Shown here: positions 16,868-25,106 of the stretch, one piece after another
How the letters are laid out: each line of letters begins with the position of its first letter
Position numbering within the stretch: position 1 is the stretch's first letter
IMG/VR virus record: IMGVR_UViG_3300037247_000186
Coordinates: 1-47,664 of that record
DNA length: 47,664 bases
Reading direction: 5' to 3' (one strand)
DNA from: a virus
Position numbers and translations under genes: made by a program
The notes under the pieces: generated by a model
What the model was told of the DNA's origin: nothing
The model's input: the letters and a program-made list of their open reading frames with translations, nothing else
Databases searched by the model: none

Positions 16868-17046
16868 CTCTCTCCCAACAACAATCTATTAAGCTTATCC
16901 ATAGCATCTTTCGCACCAGCATTAGCAATAAGATTTAATTCGTCTGATGATATAACTCCGGCTAGTTTGGAATGTCCTGTTTCTGTAGTTGCGATTTGAA
17001 CTCGTACATGGAAATCTTCATTTTGTAATATAATTTCTTTGAACAT
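16864..17046 (-). CDS. small hypothetical protein
   Basis: 60 residues, coupled to both neighbours by overlap (stop of the DUF3987-like gene shares its first base). Predicted N-terminal strands followed by a helix (residues 33-58). No motif recognised. Confidence 0.55.
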   Translation of the reverse strand: MFKEIILQNEDFHVRVQIATTETGHSKLAGVISSDELNLIANAGAKDAMDKLNRLLLGER

Positions 17047-18314
17047 TAATTCTTCCCCGCTAAAAAGTCCCTAATTTCCTGAACTTGTCTTTCAGGCATT
17101 TCATAAACTACCTGGTTTCCTTCACTACGCATCTTAATTATTCCTGCTGCATCAAATCCTACCATTATTTGATCTAAACTGTCAGCATCAAAATTCATCC
17201 AATACTTCTTGAGTAGAATAGCTCTCGTTACTTTGTGAGTTCCTCTATCTAGCAATTCATTAATGATTAAAGCCTTTTGATTTTTGTTAGGACTCATACC
17301 TTTCTTGCCATGAGTAGTCTTTCTGACATTACCTATTAATTTCTCGCATACTATAATAGCCTCTTGCATTTGGAGTAGACTAATTATTAAATTAGGTTCC
17401 GCACTTAATGAAAGAAGCATAGCTACCTTCTTAACTGAATCACCAATCCTTTGTATAGTTCCTGTCTTATCTTCAATTCTATGAGCTTCTATTGTTCCGT
17501 ATAGAGTCATATACCAATCGTGATATAAAACGCCTACTTCGTTAAACCATTTGGAACCATCTTCAGTAATTCTTTCTATGGGATATTTACCACTTTCTTC
17601 AAGCGTGCCCGTTGGTTCAAATTCCCCTGTTACTGTTGATAACTTTTTGAGATATTCAGCTAATTTCTCTTTATCAGGCTTGTGCCTCAAAGGAGCCATT
17701 AACGGATTTAATCTACTAACTTTAGATTCAGCTATCAGGAATGTTCTACCAATGAATCCACCATGAACATCTTTAGCCTCTATAAAATCATCAAAGTGTG
17801 CTTCATTAATTCCAGTGAGTAATGATATGGTAGGATCTTTTAACTTGAATTCCTCCATCTTGAGGAGTGATTCCCATTCCTCTTCGTTCCAATGTCTATC
17901 ATATAAATCAGTTAAGATAGTCATGGCAGCAGGATCATTGACTAATGAAGAAGAGAATTCACTAGAAACAATGAATCCACATGATCGATTCATTATCTTC
18001 TGACCTGGTGCCGTTTGGGATGTAGATAGTTTTCTTAGTATGCCTTGTATAGAACTTCGTCCTGATATAACTCGTGTATTATTAACTCTTTTGACTAGAT
18101 TCTTAACTAAAGCTATTGGCGCACCTTTCCTTAATCCTGAATCTGCGTATAACATCACGTAGATATTAGGATAGAGAGGCCAAGCTCCCCCACAATCTAG
18201 CCAAACATTATCTTTAACTACTGCACTAATGGCACATAACCCACTCCAATACCAGAATGATTTGGGTGACTCTAATTCGGAATGTTGTTCTATTAACTCA
18301 TTTAGCCATGTCAT
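17046..18314 (-). CDS. DUF3987-like phage ATPase / helicase-type protein
   Basis: 422 residues. The N-terminal SPKSFWYWSGLCAISAVVKD and the strand-loop NIYVMLYADSGLRKGAP (loop at residues 57-66) match phage DUF3987-type proteins, whose RecA-like domain is often linked to primase-helicase functions. The P-loop ends K-G rather than K-S/T, a variant that may weaken ATP binding. A Walker-B-like strand FIVSSEF lies at residues 114-120. The C-terminus looks like a winged-helix region. It overlaps the methyltransferase by 4 nt. No separate DnaB-type helicase was found, so it is the best candidate for the replicative helicase. Confidence 0.65.
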   Translation of the reverse strand: MTWLNELIEQHSELESPKSFWYWSGLCAISAVVKDNVWLDCGGAWPLYPNIYVMLYADSGLRKGAPIALVKNLVKRVNNTRVISGRSSIQGILRKLSTSQTAPGQKIMNRSCGFIVSSEFSSSLVNDPAAMTILTDLYDRHWNEEEWESLLKMEEFKLKDPTISLLTGINEAHFDDFIEAKDVHGGFIGRTFLIAESKVSRLNPLMAPLRHKPDKEKLAEYLKKLSTVTGEFEPTGTLEESGKYPIERITEDGSKWFNEVGVLYHDWYMTLYGTIEAHRIEDKTGTIQRIGDSVKKVAMLLSLSAEPNLIISLLQMQEAIIVCEKLIGNVRKTTHGKKGMSPNKNQKALIINELLDRGTHKVTRAILLKKYWMNFDADSLDQIMVGFDAAGIIKMRSEGNQVVYEMPERQVQEIRDFLAGKN

Positions 18315-18760
18315 CTGAGGACAGCTATGATAGTTGCAAACTTAGGTGAGGTAGTATACTTACCGAACTTATATCTGCCTTGAGGGAATCTTAGTTGGAC
18401 TCCTGGTTTAGTTGTATGAGTAACCTTGTCCCATAGAAAATCGTGGAACCATCTAGTAGATGTATCACATGGTAGGATACAAACTACTACTTTACAATCA
18501 AACTTGCATTTGTGGCTAGTATGAGGATATGTTTCTCGACGAGCTTTAGAAAGCCACATCCAAATATTAGAATAGGGCGGATTCATAAAGCATATGTGAT
18601 CTTGCCAGCTAGCTATTAGTCCATTAGTTTCCTTATCTAGAAAGGCTGTGCACTTAGCATTCTCAGCAGTAGCAGCCACATCTAATGAGAAATGAAACTC
18701 TGCATTGAGTTCATCAAACAATTCTTGAGGCGTCGTTCTTTCATCTGTTTTCTTGCTCAT
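18311..18760 (-). CDS. dam: phage DNA N6-adenine methyltransferase (Dam family)
   Basis: 149 residues. Starts with the conserved TPQELFDELNAEF and FSLDVAATAENAKC segments and carries the catalytic NPPY at residues 60-63, as in the short phage N6-adenine methyltransferase family (Dam, PF05869). It transfers a methyl group from S-adenosylmethionine to adenine, probably to protect phage DNA from restriction or mark it. Target sequence cannot be told. Overlaps both neighbours by 4 nt. Length is close to the family's. Confidence 0.85.
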   Translation of the reverse strand: MSKKTDERTTPQELFDELNAEFHFSLDVAATAENAKCTAFLDKETNGLIASWQDHICFMNPPYSNIWMWLSKARRETYPHTSHKCKFDCKVVVCILPCDTSTRWFHDFLWDKVTHTTKPGVQLRFPQGRYKFGKYTTSPKFATIIAVLR

Positions 18761-18981
18761 TCTAAAAACTCTCTAATAAACTTTGCCATTCTTCTTATGG
18801 TAGGATCTATATGTGCCATGTAAAAGACTGCATCTTCTCTTAGTCCCGCTCTGGATTTTGATAGTTTCTCTAGTCTTTCATCATCTTGGGCTATCCAGTA
18901 ACTATGTTCAGGATCACCTGGAGCGTAAGGACATCTCTGTATGTCTCCAACAAATGTATTTTTACGGTAGTTAGCTTGCAT
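18757..18981 (-). CDS. small hypothetical protein
   Basis: 74 residues; overlaps the upstream gene by 11 nt and the methyltransferase by 4 nt. Charged, helical C-terminal half (HIDPTIRRMAKFIREFLE). No motif recognised. Its place upstream of dam in an overlapping chain supports expression. Confidence 0.55.
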   Translation of the reverse strand: MQANYRKNTFVGDIQRCPYAPGDPEHSYWIAQDDERLEKLSKSRAGLREDAVFYMAHIDPTIRRMAKFIREFLE

Positions 18982-19423
18982 CTAATGGCTCCGCAAGACT
19001 GCGATACTCAATTGGAATTCCTAAATTACCGTAGTGATCTATACCAAGATTCATTCCTACACTTATACCTAAATCAGTGTAAACTGCTATTTTATCTGCT
19101 TGCTGACCCCATAAGAATCCCATTGAAATTCCTGATGTTCTATCATGAGGATCAAGATCATTAAGTAAACCTCTAATAGTATATAACAAATGAGAAGCGA
19201 AGGGAGCCTCATCACGAGAGATAGAATCGCGCATACATGAGACAGCATACTCTTTGTTTCGTTGATACTGTCCTGCTTCTTTAGATGCTAAGGGACTCTC
19301 TATTATTACTCTTATCATATTATCATCTCGTATAGAATCTCCTGCTAATTTCCTATCCCAGTAGTCTATACCTCTCTTCAAATCTTCTTTTACTAGTTCG
19401 AAGGGAGTCTTGTCCTCCATCAT
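18971..19423 (-). CDS. conserved phage protein, DUF7768-like
   Basis: 150 residues. IIESPLASKE, MRDSISRDEAPFASHLLYT, GISMGFLWGQQADKIAVYTDLGIS and GIPIEYRSL follow the pattern of a conserved phage family I recall as DUF7768, with a Rossmann-like layout resembling small nucleotide-processing enzymes. No catalytic residues can be named with confidence. GGGGG lies upstream of the ATG pair (19423 and 19420). Role possibly in nucleotide metabolism; this is inference. Confidence 0.6.
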   Translation of the reverse strand: MMEDKTPFELVKEDLKRGIDYWDRKLAGDSIRDDNMIRVIIESPLASKEAGQYQRNKEYAVSCMRDSISRDEAPFASHLLYTIRGLLNDLDPHDRTSGISMGFLWGQQADKIAVYTDLGISVGMNLGIDHYGNLGIPIEYRSLAEPLDAS

Positions 19424-19424
19424 A

Positions 19425-19598
19425 CTAACCCCCTATATTAATGATTCTAGGTAAGTCCTTTTCTAGATAGCCATGATAAACAATACGATACTCAACTCTA
19501 ATAAAAAATTGATGATATTTCTTTCCTATTCTGTACCAAATGTTGAATGTGAATGTGGGATAGAGACTGAACTCACACCATTCCCAAATTAATTTCAT
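19425..19598 (-). CDS. 57-residue hypothetical protein
   Basis: A short ORF that fills the gap between the polymerase and the DUF7768-like gene. Its ATG overlaps the polymerase TGA (TGATG), giving translational coupling. Aromatic and basic (many Trp, Tyr, Phe); no membrane span and no Cys pair. No family recognised. Confidence 0.55.
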   Translation of the reverse strand: MKLIWEWCEFSLYPTFTFNIWYRIGKKYHQFFIRVEYRIVYHGYLEKDLPRIINIGG

Positions 19599-22066
19599 CA
19601 CACAGCCTTCAGTTGAAGCTTCTTCAGTTCCATGTAATTAGAACCAATCTCAATATCACATGGTATACTCAGTACTCTTCTAGACAAACTGCATCGACTA
19701 AAGTCTATCCCTCTCTCCATTTCTTCTGTGATGATAGAAGCATATTCTCTAACTCTTCCTGTTTCAACAGAGAATAATAAACAATCATGTGATTCCAGAA
19801 CAATTTTGATGCCTGGTATCCTGTCTTTAATACGAAGGCCAGCAGCTTTAGTGTTATCCGTAACTGCCCTCTGAGGGATATATGCGAATGCTTGTCTGAA
19901 TAAGTCATCGTTCCATCTTTCAAAGAATGTTCTTACTCCTCCATGTGGGGCATCTATCCCATAAGGTAATGGGGCTACTAAACGACGCTTATCTCTTTCT
20001 AAACATTCAATAATACCGTTGTGAAATACTCCTTTTATCTTAGGTGCTTTTTGATGAAGTATTTCTAATGCTTTTTCTGCTGTGTCTTCTGTGATGTTGA
20101 TGTCTATTTTATACTTTCTAGCGTCTGTATTAACTGTGAGCGCCGCCCTTCTCTTTTTCGCGCCAAGGTGACATGCATGTCTAAGAGTTTTACCGACGAA
20201 TCTAGTTGGGACTTCATAGCCCAGTATTTTCTTAGAGTAATCAGATTCAGTACCACCAAAGAACCAGCTAGCAGTAAGAGCGTGTATATCATGTTCATCA
20301 TACAACCTCAACATATCTTCATCATCTGCTAGTAATGCAACGACGCGGGCTTCGGCTTGACTACTATCAGCTTGCAGAAATACATAGCCCTCATCTGCTA
20401 TATACATTGAGCGAACATCATTACCAATATCACCATGTTTAGTCATGGTTTGGAATGCTGTTCCTAAACTCTTTTTCTTTTTCTTGTTATTCTCATCTCT
20501 TACTTCTATTTCCGGTCTGATTGGGGGATCTTGCTGGCTAGTAGAACTACGTCCAGTCTCCAAGCAAGGAAAATAGCTAGTACGCATACGCCCATCAAAA
20601 TCAGGAAGGGCCATGAGGTAAGTTCCGATAGTTTTTCTAACACGTCTATCCTCTAATATGACTGAGATTAAATGCTTGTGATCATCTTTAACTTTAGATG
20701 ACGTGATTAATCGTGTAAGAACTTCTTCTCCTGTTCCAGTCTTAGAACCCATTCTCTTATCAGGTTTGGGTAATTTAAGATTCTCATACAGGAGTATAGA
20801 TACTTGTTTGGGAGAGGCAACATTAATATTAGTTCCTGTCATCTGGAATAATTCGTAACGTAGCCGCTCATCCCATTTGATGTATTTCTCTAGTAATTTA
20901 TCTCTAACTTCAATATCCTGTCTGAATCCTACATTCTCTATGTCTCCGTAGAGACCAGGAAGCTTCATTAAGAAGTTTTCATAGAAGGGACGCATACCTA
21001 ATTCGTCTAGGTCTGGGTCCATCTTCTGATCTACTTCTAAGGTAACGCAGGCATCTCGTGAACAACCAAGTAAAAGATTATCGAACGAACCTTCATACAT
21101 ACCTTCATCTTTGTAGAAAGGTTCTTCTGTATAAATTGATGTATTAAAGGAGAGTCTTTTGGGCAGCTCAGGATTGATAGCGAAAGCCTTGAGCATGGTA
21201 TCGGAAACAAGATTTCGTATGATGAACCCCAAACGTCTAATCTTATCCCTGTCGTAGTTGAAATTCTGTCCAACAATTCCTTTATCATAAAGCAACTCCG
21301 CTAACATAATCCATACCTGAACCATATCAGCATCAGGTATAATTTCCCATAATGGTATAGTTAATCCCTCATGCGGAGTAAATGCGAGTCCCACACAGAC
21401 AGGAATGCAATGTCCTCTGGCTTCAATATCGACTGACAATCTGTCATATTCTTTGTGCCTGTCAATGAAGTCCTGGAATTGAGCAGAGCTTCTACATACT
21501 GCAAGATTTCTATAGGGCAAGTTAATATCGGGAAATTCTGATTGGGCATGTGCTCTTTTAAAATCAAAGATCATTAATTGTCTATTCCAGTAACCCTTGA
21601 TTTCACCTCCGGCTGTATGTAATAAATGCGCAGGATGATAAGTAGGGATTGTTTTATATCCCATACCTGTCATAATGGAACCGCGATAATTTCTAATAGA
21701 TTTCTTACCTGTTAATGCCCATAAAGCTGTGCCCCCTAAAGCTAATATACAGTTTGGTTTGATTTGGTTAATCTCTTCTTGTAATTCTCTAAACTGTTCT
21801 TCTAGATCGATTCCGATGTTCTTAGCTCTGGTAGTAAAAGGTATCTTTGCATCTTTAGGTGCTGGGGGAACATAATACTTGCAAACATTAGTAAGCCAAC
21901 ATTCACTACGGCGCATTCCCGCGTCTTTGAGTAGTCGATCTAATTCCTGTCCTGATGGTCCTACGAATGGTTTACCTAACTCTACTTCTTTGTATGAGGG
22001 AGCCTCACCTATTATCATTAAGTTAGTAGTGAATGTTCCGGTGCCTGGGACATAGGTGTTATTCAT
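19598..22066 (-). CDS. polA: DNA polymerase I (family A) fused to an N-terminal uracil-DNA glycosylase-like domain
   Basis: 822 residues. Residues 1-175: family-4-type UDG with GEAPSYKE (20-27), GKPFVGPSG (31-39), TNVCK (59-63) and HP (144-145). Residues about 205-345: 3'-5' exonuclease with D213-x-E215, N268 region and D338. Residues about 375-822: polymerase with TGRSSTSQQD, motif A DSSQAEAR (D567), motif B R622-x3-K626-x3-H630, motif C HD (760-761). Motif B has His where E. coli has Phe762 and Leu near Tyr766, an uncommon pair that may alter nucleotide selection. Replicates the phage genome; the UDG part may excise or sense uracil. No 5' nuclease domain. Confidence 0.9.
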   Translation of the reverse strand: MNNTYVPGTGTFTTNLMIIGEAPSYKEVELGKPFVGPSGQELDRLLKDAGMRRSECWLTNVCKYYVPPAPKDAKIPFTTRAKNIGIDLEEQFRELQEEINQIKPNCILALGGTALWALTGKKSIRNYRGSIMTGMGYKTIPTYHPAHLLHTAGGEIKGYWNRQLMIFDFKRAHAQSEFPDINLPYRNLAVCRSSAQFQDFIDRHKEYDRLSVDIEARGHCIPVCVGLAFTPHEGLTIPLWEIIPDADMVQVWIMLAELLYDKGIVGQNFNYDRDKIRRLGFIIRNLVSDTMLKAFAINPELPKRLSFNTSIYTEEPFYKDEGMYEGSFDNLLLGCSRDACVTLEVDQKMDPDLDELGMRPFYENFLMKLPGLYGDIENVGFRQDIEVRDKLLEKYIKWDERLRYELFQMTGTNINVASPKQVSILLYENLKLPKPDKRMGSKTGTGEEVLTRLITSSKVKDDHKHLISVILEDRRVRKTIGTYLMALPDFDGRMRTSYFPCLETGRSSTSQQDPPIRPEIEVRDENNKKKKKSLGTAFQTMTKHGDIGNDVRSMYIADEGYVFLQADSSQAEARVVALLADDEDMLRLYDEHDIHALTASWFFGGTESDYSKKILGYEVPTRFVGKTLRHACHLGAKKRRAALTVNTDARKYKIDINITEDTAEKALEILHQKAPKIKGVFHNGIIECLERDKRRLVAPLPYGIDAPHGGVRTFFERWNDDLFRQAFAYIPQRAVTDNTKAAGLRIKDRIPGIKIVLESHDCLLFSVETGRVREYASIITEEMERGIDFSRCSLSRRVLSIPCDIEIGSNYMELKKLQLKAV

Positions 22067-22268
22067 TATTCATCTGGGGGGCAAGTTTTTCTAATCTCTT
22101 TAATTCTTCTAAAAAGTAACTTAATGCTTCATCAATAGAATTAGTCCACATTACATCATCTATTCCGTGAACTAGATATCGTCTTTGTGCCCATACGCCT
22201 TTACCATGACGCGAATAAATTTCGATATCTATTCGGAAACCATCATATCCGTTTCTATTTATATTCAT
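22059..22268 (-). CDS. small hypothetical protein upstream of the polymerase
   Basis: 69 residues, overlapping the polymerase start by 8 nt. N-terminal strands (GFRIDIEIYSRHG, QRRYLVHG) then an acidic/basic C-terminal helix. No family recognised; overlap supports co-translation with the polymerase. Confidence 0.6.
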   Translation of the reverse strand: MNINRNGYDGFRIDIEIYSRHGKGVWAQRRYLVHGIDDVMWTNSIDEALSYFLEELKRLEKLAPQMNNE

Positions 22269-22274
22269 TGAAAA

Positions 22275-22475
22275 TCATCTCGTTTTCTCCGCATATATTC
22301 TTTCCAATATCTCTTCCTGTTTCTCACTCAAACGTCCATACCTATTTAATTGCTCTTGGATATTATCTATGAAGCTTATTTCCCAATTAGTTAATTCATC
22401 TGATGCTTCACTTACTATAGCATCTATCCATTCTTGCAAAGTAATCCGATCAATAGGCTGTTTAATTTCTGACAT
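22275..22475 (-). CDS. small conserved phage protein (LTNWEISFIDNIQEQL type)
   Basis: 66 residues, all helical. ELTNWEISFIDNIQEQLNRYGRLSEKQEEILERIYAEKT matches a helical motif found in many short phage early proteins and also at the ends of some replication proteins. A DNA- or replisome-binding role is possible but unproven. No clear ribosome site before the ATG at 22475. Confidence 0.6.
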   Translation of the reverse strand: MSEIKQPIDRITLQEWIDAIVSEASDELTNWEISFIDNIQEQLNRYGRLSEKQEEILERIYAEKTR

Positions 22476-22649
22476 AATAAAACCATTGATGGCTGCCGCT
22501 TATCCCCCACGGCTCCACTCCCTATCTGTTTAAGGTTAGTTAATTATGATAGAGTCTCAACCACACTGAAGAATTAGGGTTCTGATAAGTTTATCCACGG
22601 CTTCTTTGGGATAAACTACCTACGATTCTTAGTGCAACCACCAATCTCT
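22476..22649 (-). other. 174-bp intergenic spacer with inverted repeat
   Basis: No convincing ORF on either strand. It contains a perfect 9-bp inverted repeat (22588-22596 and 22609-22617) and, closer to the polymerase-side gene, a related GCCGTGGGGGATAA word on the minus strand. It is the largest break in the replication operon, so it may hold a regulatory site for the polymerase group. Confidence 0.5.
22588..22617. promoter_or_regulatory. inverted repeat AGTTTATCC-N12-GGATAAACT
   Basis: Nine-base arms match perfectly around a 12-nt centre. It could be a protein operator or an RNA hairpin in the leader of the leftward polymerase genes. No T-run follows on either strand, which argues against an intrinsic terminator. 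Confidence 0.5.
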
Positions 22650-22991
22650 TTACTTTACTGGATTTGTAGGCTTTCGGAAACTAGATTCGTGTCTGATTCC
22701 TTCTAATCTACCCACTTTTTCTGATTCTTCTTCGAGAGTCATTGTGGTTTCCTTAATCCAACCACGAGTTACAAATATATTTACTAAATCATTTGCGATA
22801 TCTGCTGATCTCATAGCTACATCGCAAGCATCCATTAATGCTATCTTTGCACGTCCTCCTGAATCTTCTCCATCTGGATAACCAGTTACTAAAGCACAAT
22901 ACTTTACGATTTCTAACGCTACATTTGCTTTCAAAGAAAGAATGTAGCCTCGTGATATATTTCCCATATCGCTTGAAAAGAGATCTACCAT
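22650..22991 (-). CDS. hypothetical protein
   Basis: 113 residues, mainly helical. The central part (GGRAKIALMDACDVAMRSADIANDLVN, then FVTRGWI) resembles small helical phage early proteins of unknown role. Ends in a charged disordered tail. It begins 2 nt after the stop of the upstream gene. Confidence 0.6.
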   Translation of the reverse strand: MVDLFSSDMGNISRGYILSLKANVALEIVKYCALVTGYPDGEDSGGRAKIALMDACDVAMRSADIANDLVNIFVTRGWIKETTMTLEEESEKVGRLEGIRHESSFRKPTNPVK

Positions 22992-22992
22992 A

Positions 22993-23190
22993 TTATTCTC
23001 CCTCTCTAGTTTTCTTGGCTTTTCTATGAGCTTTAGCTAATTTGGCTTTAGCACCAGGAAGTTGTGTCCAGTGCTTTTTCTTTCTTTTTACTGCGGCTTC
23101 TGCTAAGTCTACGTCTGCCTCATCAATACCATATTTCTTAGCAAGTCCTACAAGAATTTCAAAGTCTCTCATGAATTCAATGAGTTTCAT
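22993..23190 (-). CDS. small basic hypothetical protein
   Basis: 65 residues from ATG 23190, chosen for the AGAAGGG ribosome site just upstream; an in-frame ATG at 23235 lacks one. The C-terminal half is very Lys/Arg-rich (KRKKKHW, KAHRKAKKTREGE), consistent with nucleic-acid binding. It follows the recombination genes. Confidence 0.6.
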   Translation of the reverse strand: MKLIEFMRDFEILVGLAKKYGIDEADVDLAEAAVKRKKKHWTQLPGAKAKLAKAHRKAKKTREGE

Positions 23191-23250
23191 TGTATCCCTT
23201 CTGGAGTGATTTTTATTGTATAGAGCTTCACTCATTAGCTCGTTGCATGG

Positions 23251-23649
23251 TTATGCTACTTCTCTGCTAGCCCTATACTTATGGTTGACCTGGTTTTTCA
23301 TACGACCATCATACAGATCATTCTCTACAAATACGTCAAGTTCCTTACCAGCAGCACTAGCTAGATCGAATCTCTTTCCTGGTACTACTTCCACACCAAA
23401 TGCTGATAGAAATCCAACAGCAAATCCAATAGCCTTGCTGTTAAAATTCCAATCTAGAGGAACATCAGCGAATTCTGTATCTCCATTGTCTGCATTGTGT
23501 AGAACAGTTCCCTCTACAGGGTAATTAGTTGAACCTTTGTCCTTACTCAGTTTTTCTCCTATAGATTCAATCTTTACTCTATACCATACTCCAGGAGTAA
23601 GAAGTTTACCACGTAGAATATCTCTTTGACTGAATTCAATAACAGGCAT
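23251..23649 (-). CDS. putative single-stranded DNA-binding protein (DUF669-like)
   Basis: 132 residues. N-terminal VWYRVKIESIGEKLSKDKGSTNYPVE followed by regular beta strands and KRFDLASAAGKELDVFVENDLYDGR matches the OB-like pattern of short phage SSB-type proteins that accompany Sak4 recombinases. It starts 38 nt downstream of the Sak4-like gene. The C-terminal tail is basic rather than the acidic tail of bacterial SSB. Function inferred from fold pattern and neighbour. Confidence 0.55.
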   Translation of the reverse strand: MPVIEFSQRDILRGKLLTPGVWYRVKIESIGEKLSKDKGSTNYPVEGTVLHNADNGDTEFADVPLDWNFNSKAIGFAVGFLSAFGVEVVPGKRFDLASAAGKELDVFVENDLYDGRMKNQVNHKYRASREVA

Positions 23650-23686
23650 TTGTTTTGATTTCCTTTATCGTTAGTTAGTTTACAAA

Positions 23687-24475
23687 TTAGAACTTCGTTA
23701 CTGGTGCAGTATCCTCCATCTTATCTATTGCTGGTTTGATATACTTCTCATAGAGTGGTTGGTTCTTGAAGTTAATTCTACGAGGAAGTGGTAAGCAAGT
23801 CCGCGCATAATCTTCTCCAGTATGAACTGTTAATAGGCCATAGTCTCCTTCCTTATCAACATCGAAAGCTGATTTGATATCGAAATGATATATTTCATCA
23901 CAGTAAGAAGCTATCTTTCCACTGATAGTTTTGCCTCCTGTAATAATAATTCTACTCTGGTGTGTTGAACCTACTTCTTCAAGACTGCGTTGTCCAACAA
24001 CATGAGCAATTAGAATGATATTGACTTTGTGGTAACTTTTAATATCCTTGAGCAAAGCAATCATTTCTCTAAATGCGCTTGCTTCCGCTTTGTAATCCTC
24101 AAGGCTGTTTACAGGAATGCCACCTACTTTAGCTCCCTTACCTTCGCTTCCCTTAACCTTGATAGTCTGACTGTTTATTGTGTCTCCAGTAGAAGTAACA
24201 GAATCTACGATAACTGTTTTGTATGGGCAATTTACCTGTAGCTCCTCTAACTTCTTTTTGATAGAATCCCAATTAGTATAGTCATCAAAATGAACTTCTT
24301 TGAAGTCTACTCCCCATTCCTTACCAGGGAGAATAGTAGCTCCCATCTTTTGATCTGTGCTAATCCAATATTGCGGTGTTGGGAATGAGAGAGCCTGTGT
24401 TGACTTTCTAGTTCCTGGCTCGCCCTTAAACATAAAAAAGAAAACTTCTGGATGGACTTCTGCTAGTGTAGGCAT
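23687..24475 (-). CDS. Sak4-like RecA-type recombinase / AAA ATPase
   Basis: 262 residues. Walker A GEPGTRKST at residues 18-26, Walker B KTVIVDS at 86-92, and IILIAHV as the following sensor strand give a minimal RecA core, typical of phage Sak4 (AAA_24) proteins that pair single strands with help from SSB. No N- or C-terminal DNA-binding extension is visible, as expected for this class. Overlaps the zinc-finger gene upstream by one base and precedes the SSB-like gene. Confidence 0.8.
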   Translation of the reverse strand: MPTLAEVHPEVFFFMFKGEPGTRKSTQALSFPTPQYWISTDQKMGATILPGKEWGVDFKEVHFDDYTNWDSIKKKLEELQVNCPYKTVIVDSVTSTGDTINSQTIKVKGSEGKGAKVGGIPVNSLEDYKAEASAFREMIALLKDIKSYHKVNIILIAHVVGQRSLEEVGSTHQSRIIITGGKTISGKIASYCDEIYHFDIKSAFDVDKEGDYGLLTVHTGEDYARTCLPLPRRINFKNQPLYEKYIKPAIDKMEDTAPVTKF

Positions 24476-24726
24476 TATGTAAACATCTGCTCTAATTTAC
24501 TAACTTTCTTTTTCCTTCCTGCACAATCATCGCAGTAAGGCTTAGCTAATCTAATAGCTCTTTTATCCATTACCATGCGCTCACCACAACGATTGCACTC
24601 ACATACTCTACCTTCGGCTAGGGAGCTACCTATATAATGCGCGCATCCTGCTTTCACGCACTTGAATACTATATACCCCTTTCTCCCTAATTCTTGTCTT
24701 TTATACTTATGTAGATGCTTAGCCAT
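24475..24726 (-). CDS. zinc-finger protein, conserved small phage family
   Basis: 83 residues from ATG 24726 (TTG 24738 lies inside the upstream gene). Contains a Cys pair in FKCVKAGC, CECNRCG and CDDC, six or more Cys that can hold two zinc ions, with Lys/Arg in between. The pattern HKYKR, LGRKGYIVFKC, CNRCGE and DKRAIRLAKP is recurrent in phage genomes. Probably nucleic-acid binding; immediately upstream of the recombinase. Confidence 0.7.
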   Translation of the reverse strand: MAKHLHKYKRQELGRKGYIVFKCVKAGCAHYIGSSLAEGRVCECNRCGERMVMDKRAIRLAKPYCDDCAGRKKKVSKLEQMFT

Positions 24727-24730
24727 ATTG

Positions 24731-24931
24731 TTACTCAAAAAAACTTCTTCTTGCTACTGTTGTTACAATGATTTTACTGATTAAGTCCGTTGGTATATTA
24801 TAGTAACTATCTGGCTTTCCAAACCATAAAGATAAAAATGGCTCTTCTAAATAGAATATGCGTACACAATAGTATATTGTTGGTTGTTCACCTGTGTTTG
24901 GAATTACTACTACGTGCTTGTACTTTATCAT
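24731..24931 (-). CDS. small hypothetical protein
   Basis: 66 residues, beta-rich with several Tyr/Phe (PTIYYCVRIFYLEEPFLSLWF). Start overlaps the upstream stop by 4 nt. No family recognised. Confidence 0.5.
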   Translation of the reverse strand: MIKYKHVVVIPNTGEQPTIYYCVRIFYLEEPFLSLWFGKPDSYYNIPTDLISKIIVTTVARRSFFE

Positions 24932-25104
24932 AACTCACTCGCCAAGCTTATTAGTGCATAGGCTAATTTGAAGGCTTCATCTTTACTTATCTCAACTATT
25001 CCACGTTCTTCTGTATCACCTGATATAATAATAAACTTCTTACCACAATAATCTTCAGAATATACGCTAATGAACTCAGCTATTTTAATTTCTCTCTGAT
25101 GCAT
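24928..25104 (-). CDS. small hypothetical protein
   Basis: 58 residues from ATG 25104, 2 nt after the nuclease stop; a TTG at 25119 is possible. Three strands then a C-terminal helix (ISKDEAFKLAYALISLASEL). No family recognised. Confidence 0.5.
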   Translation of the reverse strand: MHQREIKIAEFISVYSEDYCGKKFIIISGDTEERGIVEISKDEAFKLAYALISLASEL

Positions 25105-25106
25105 AA

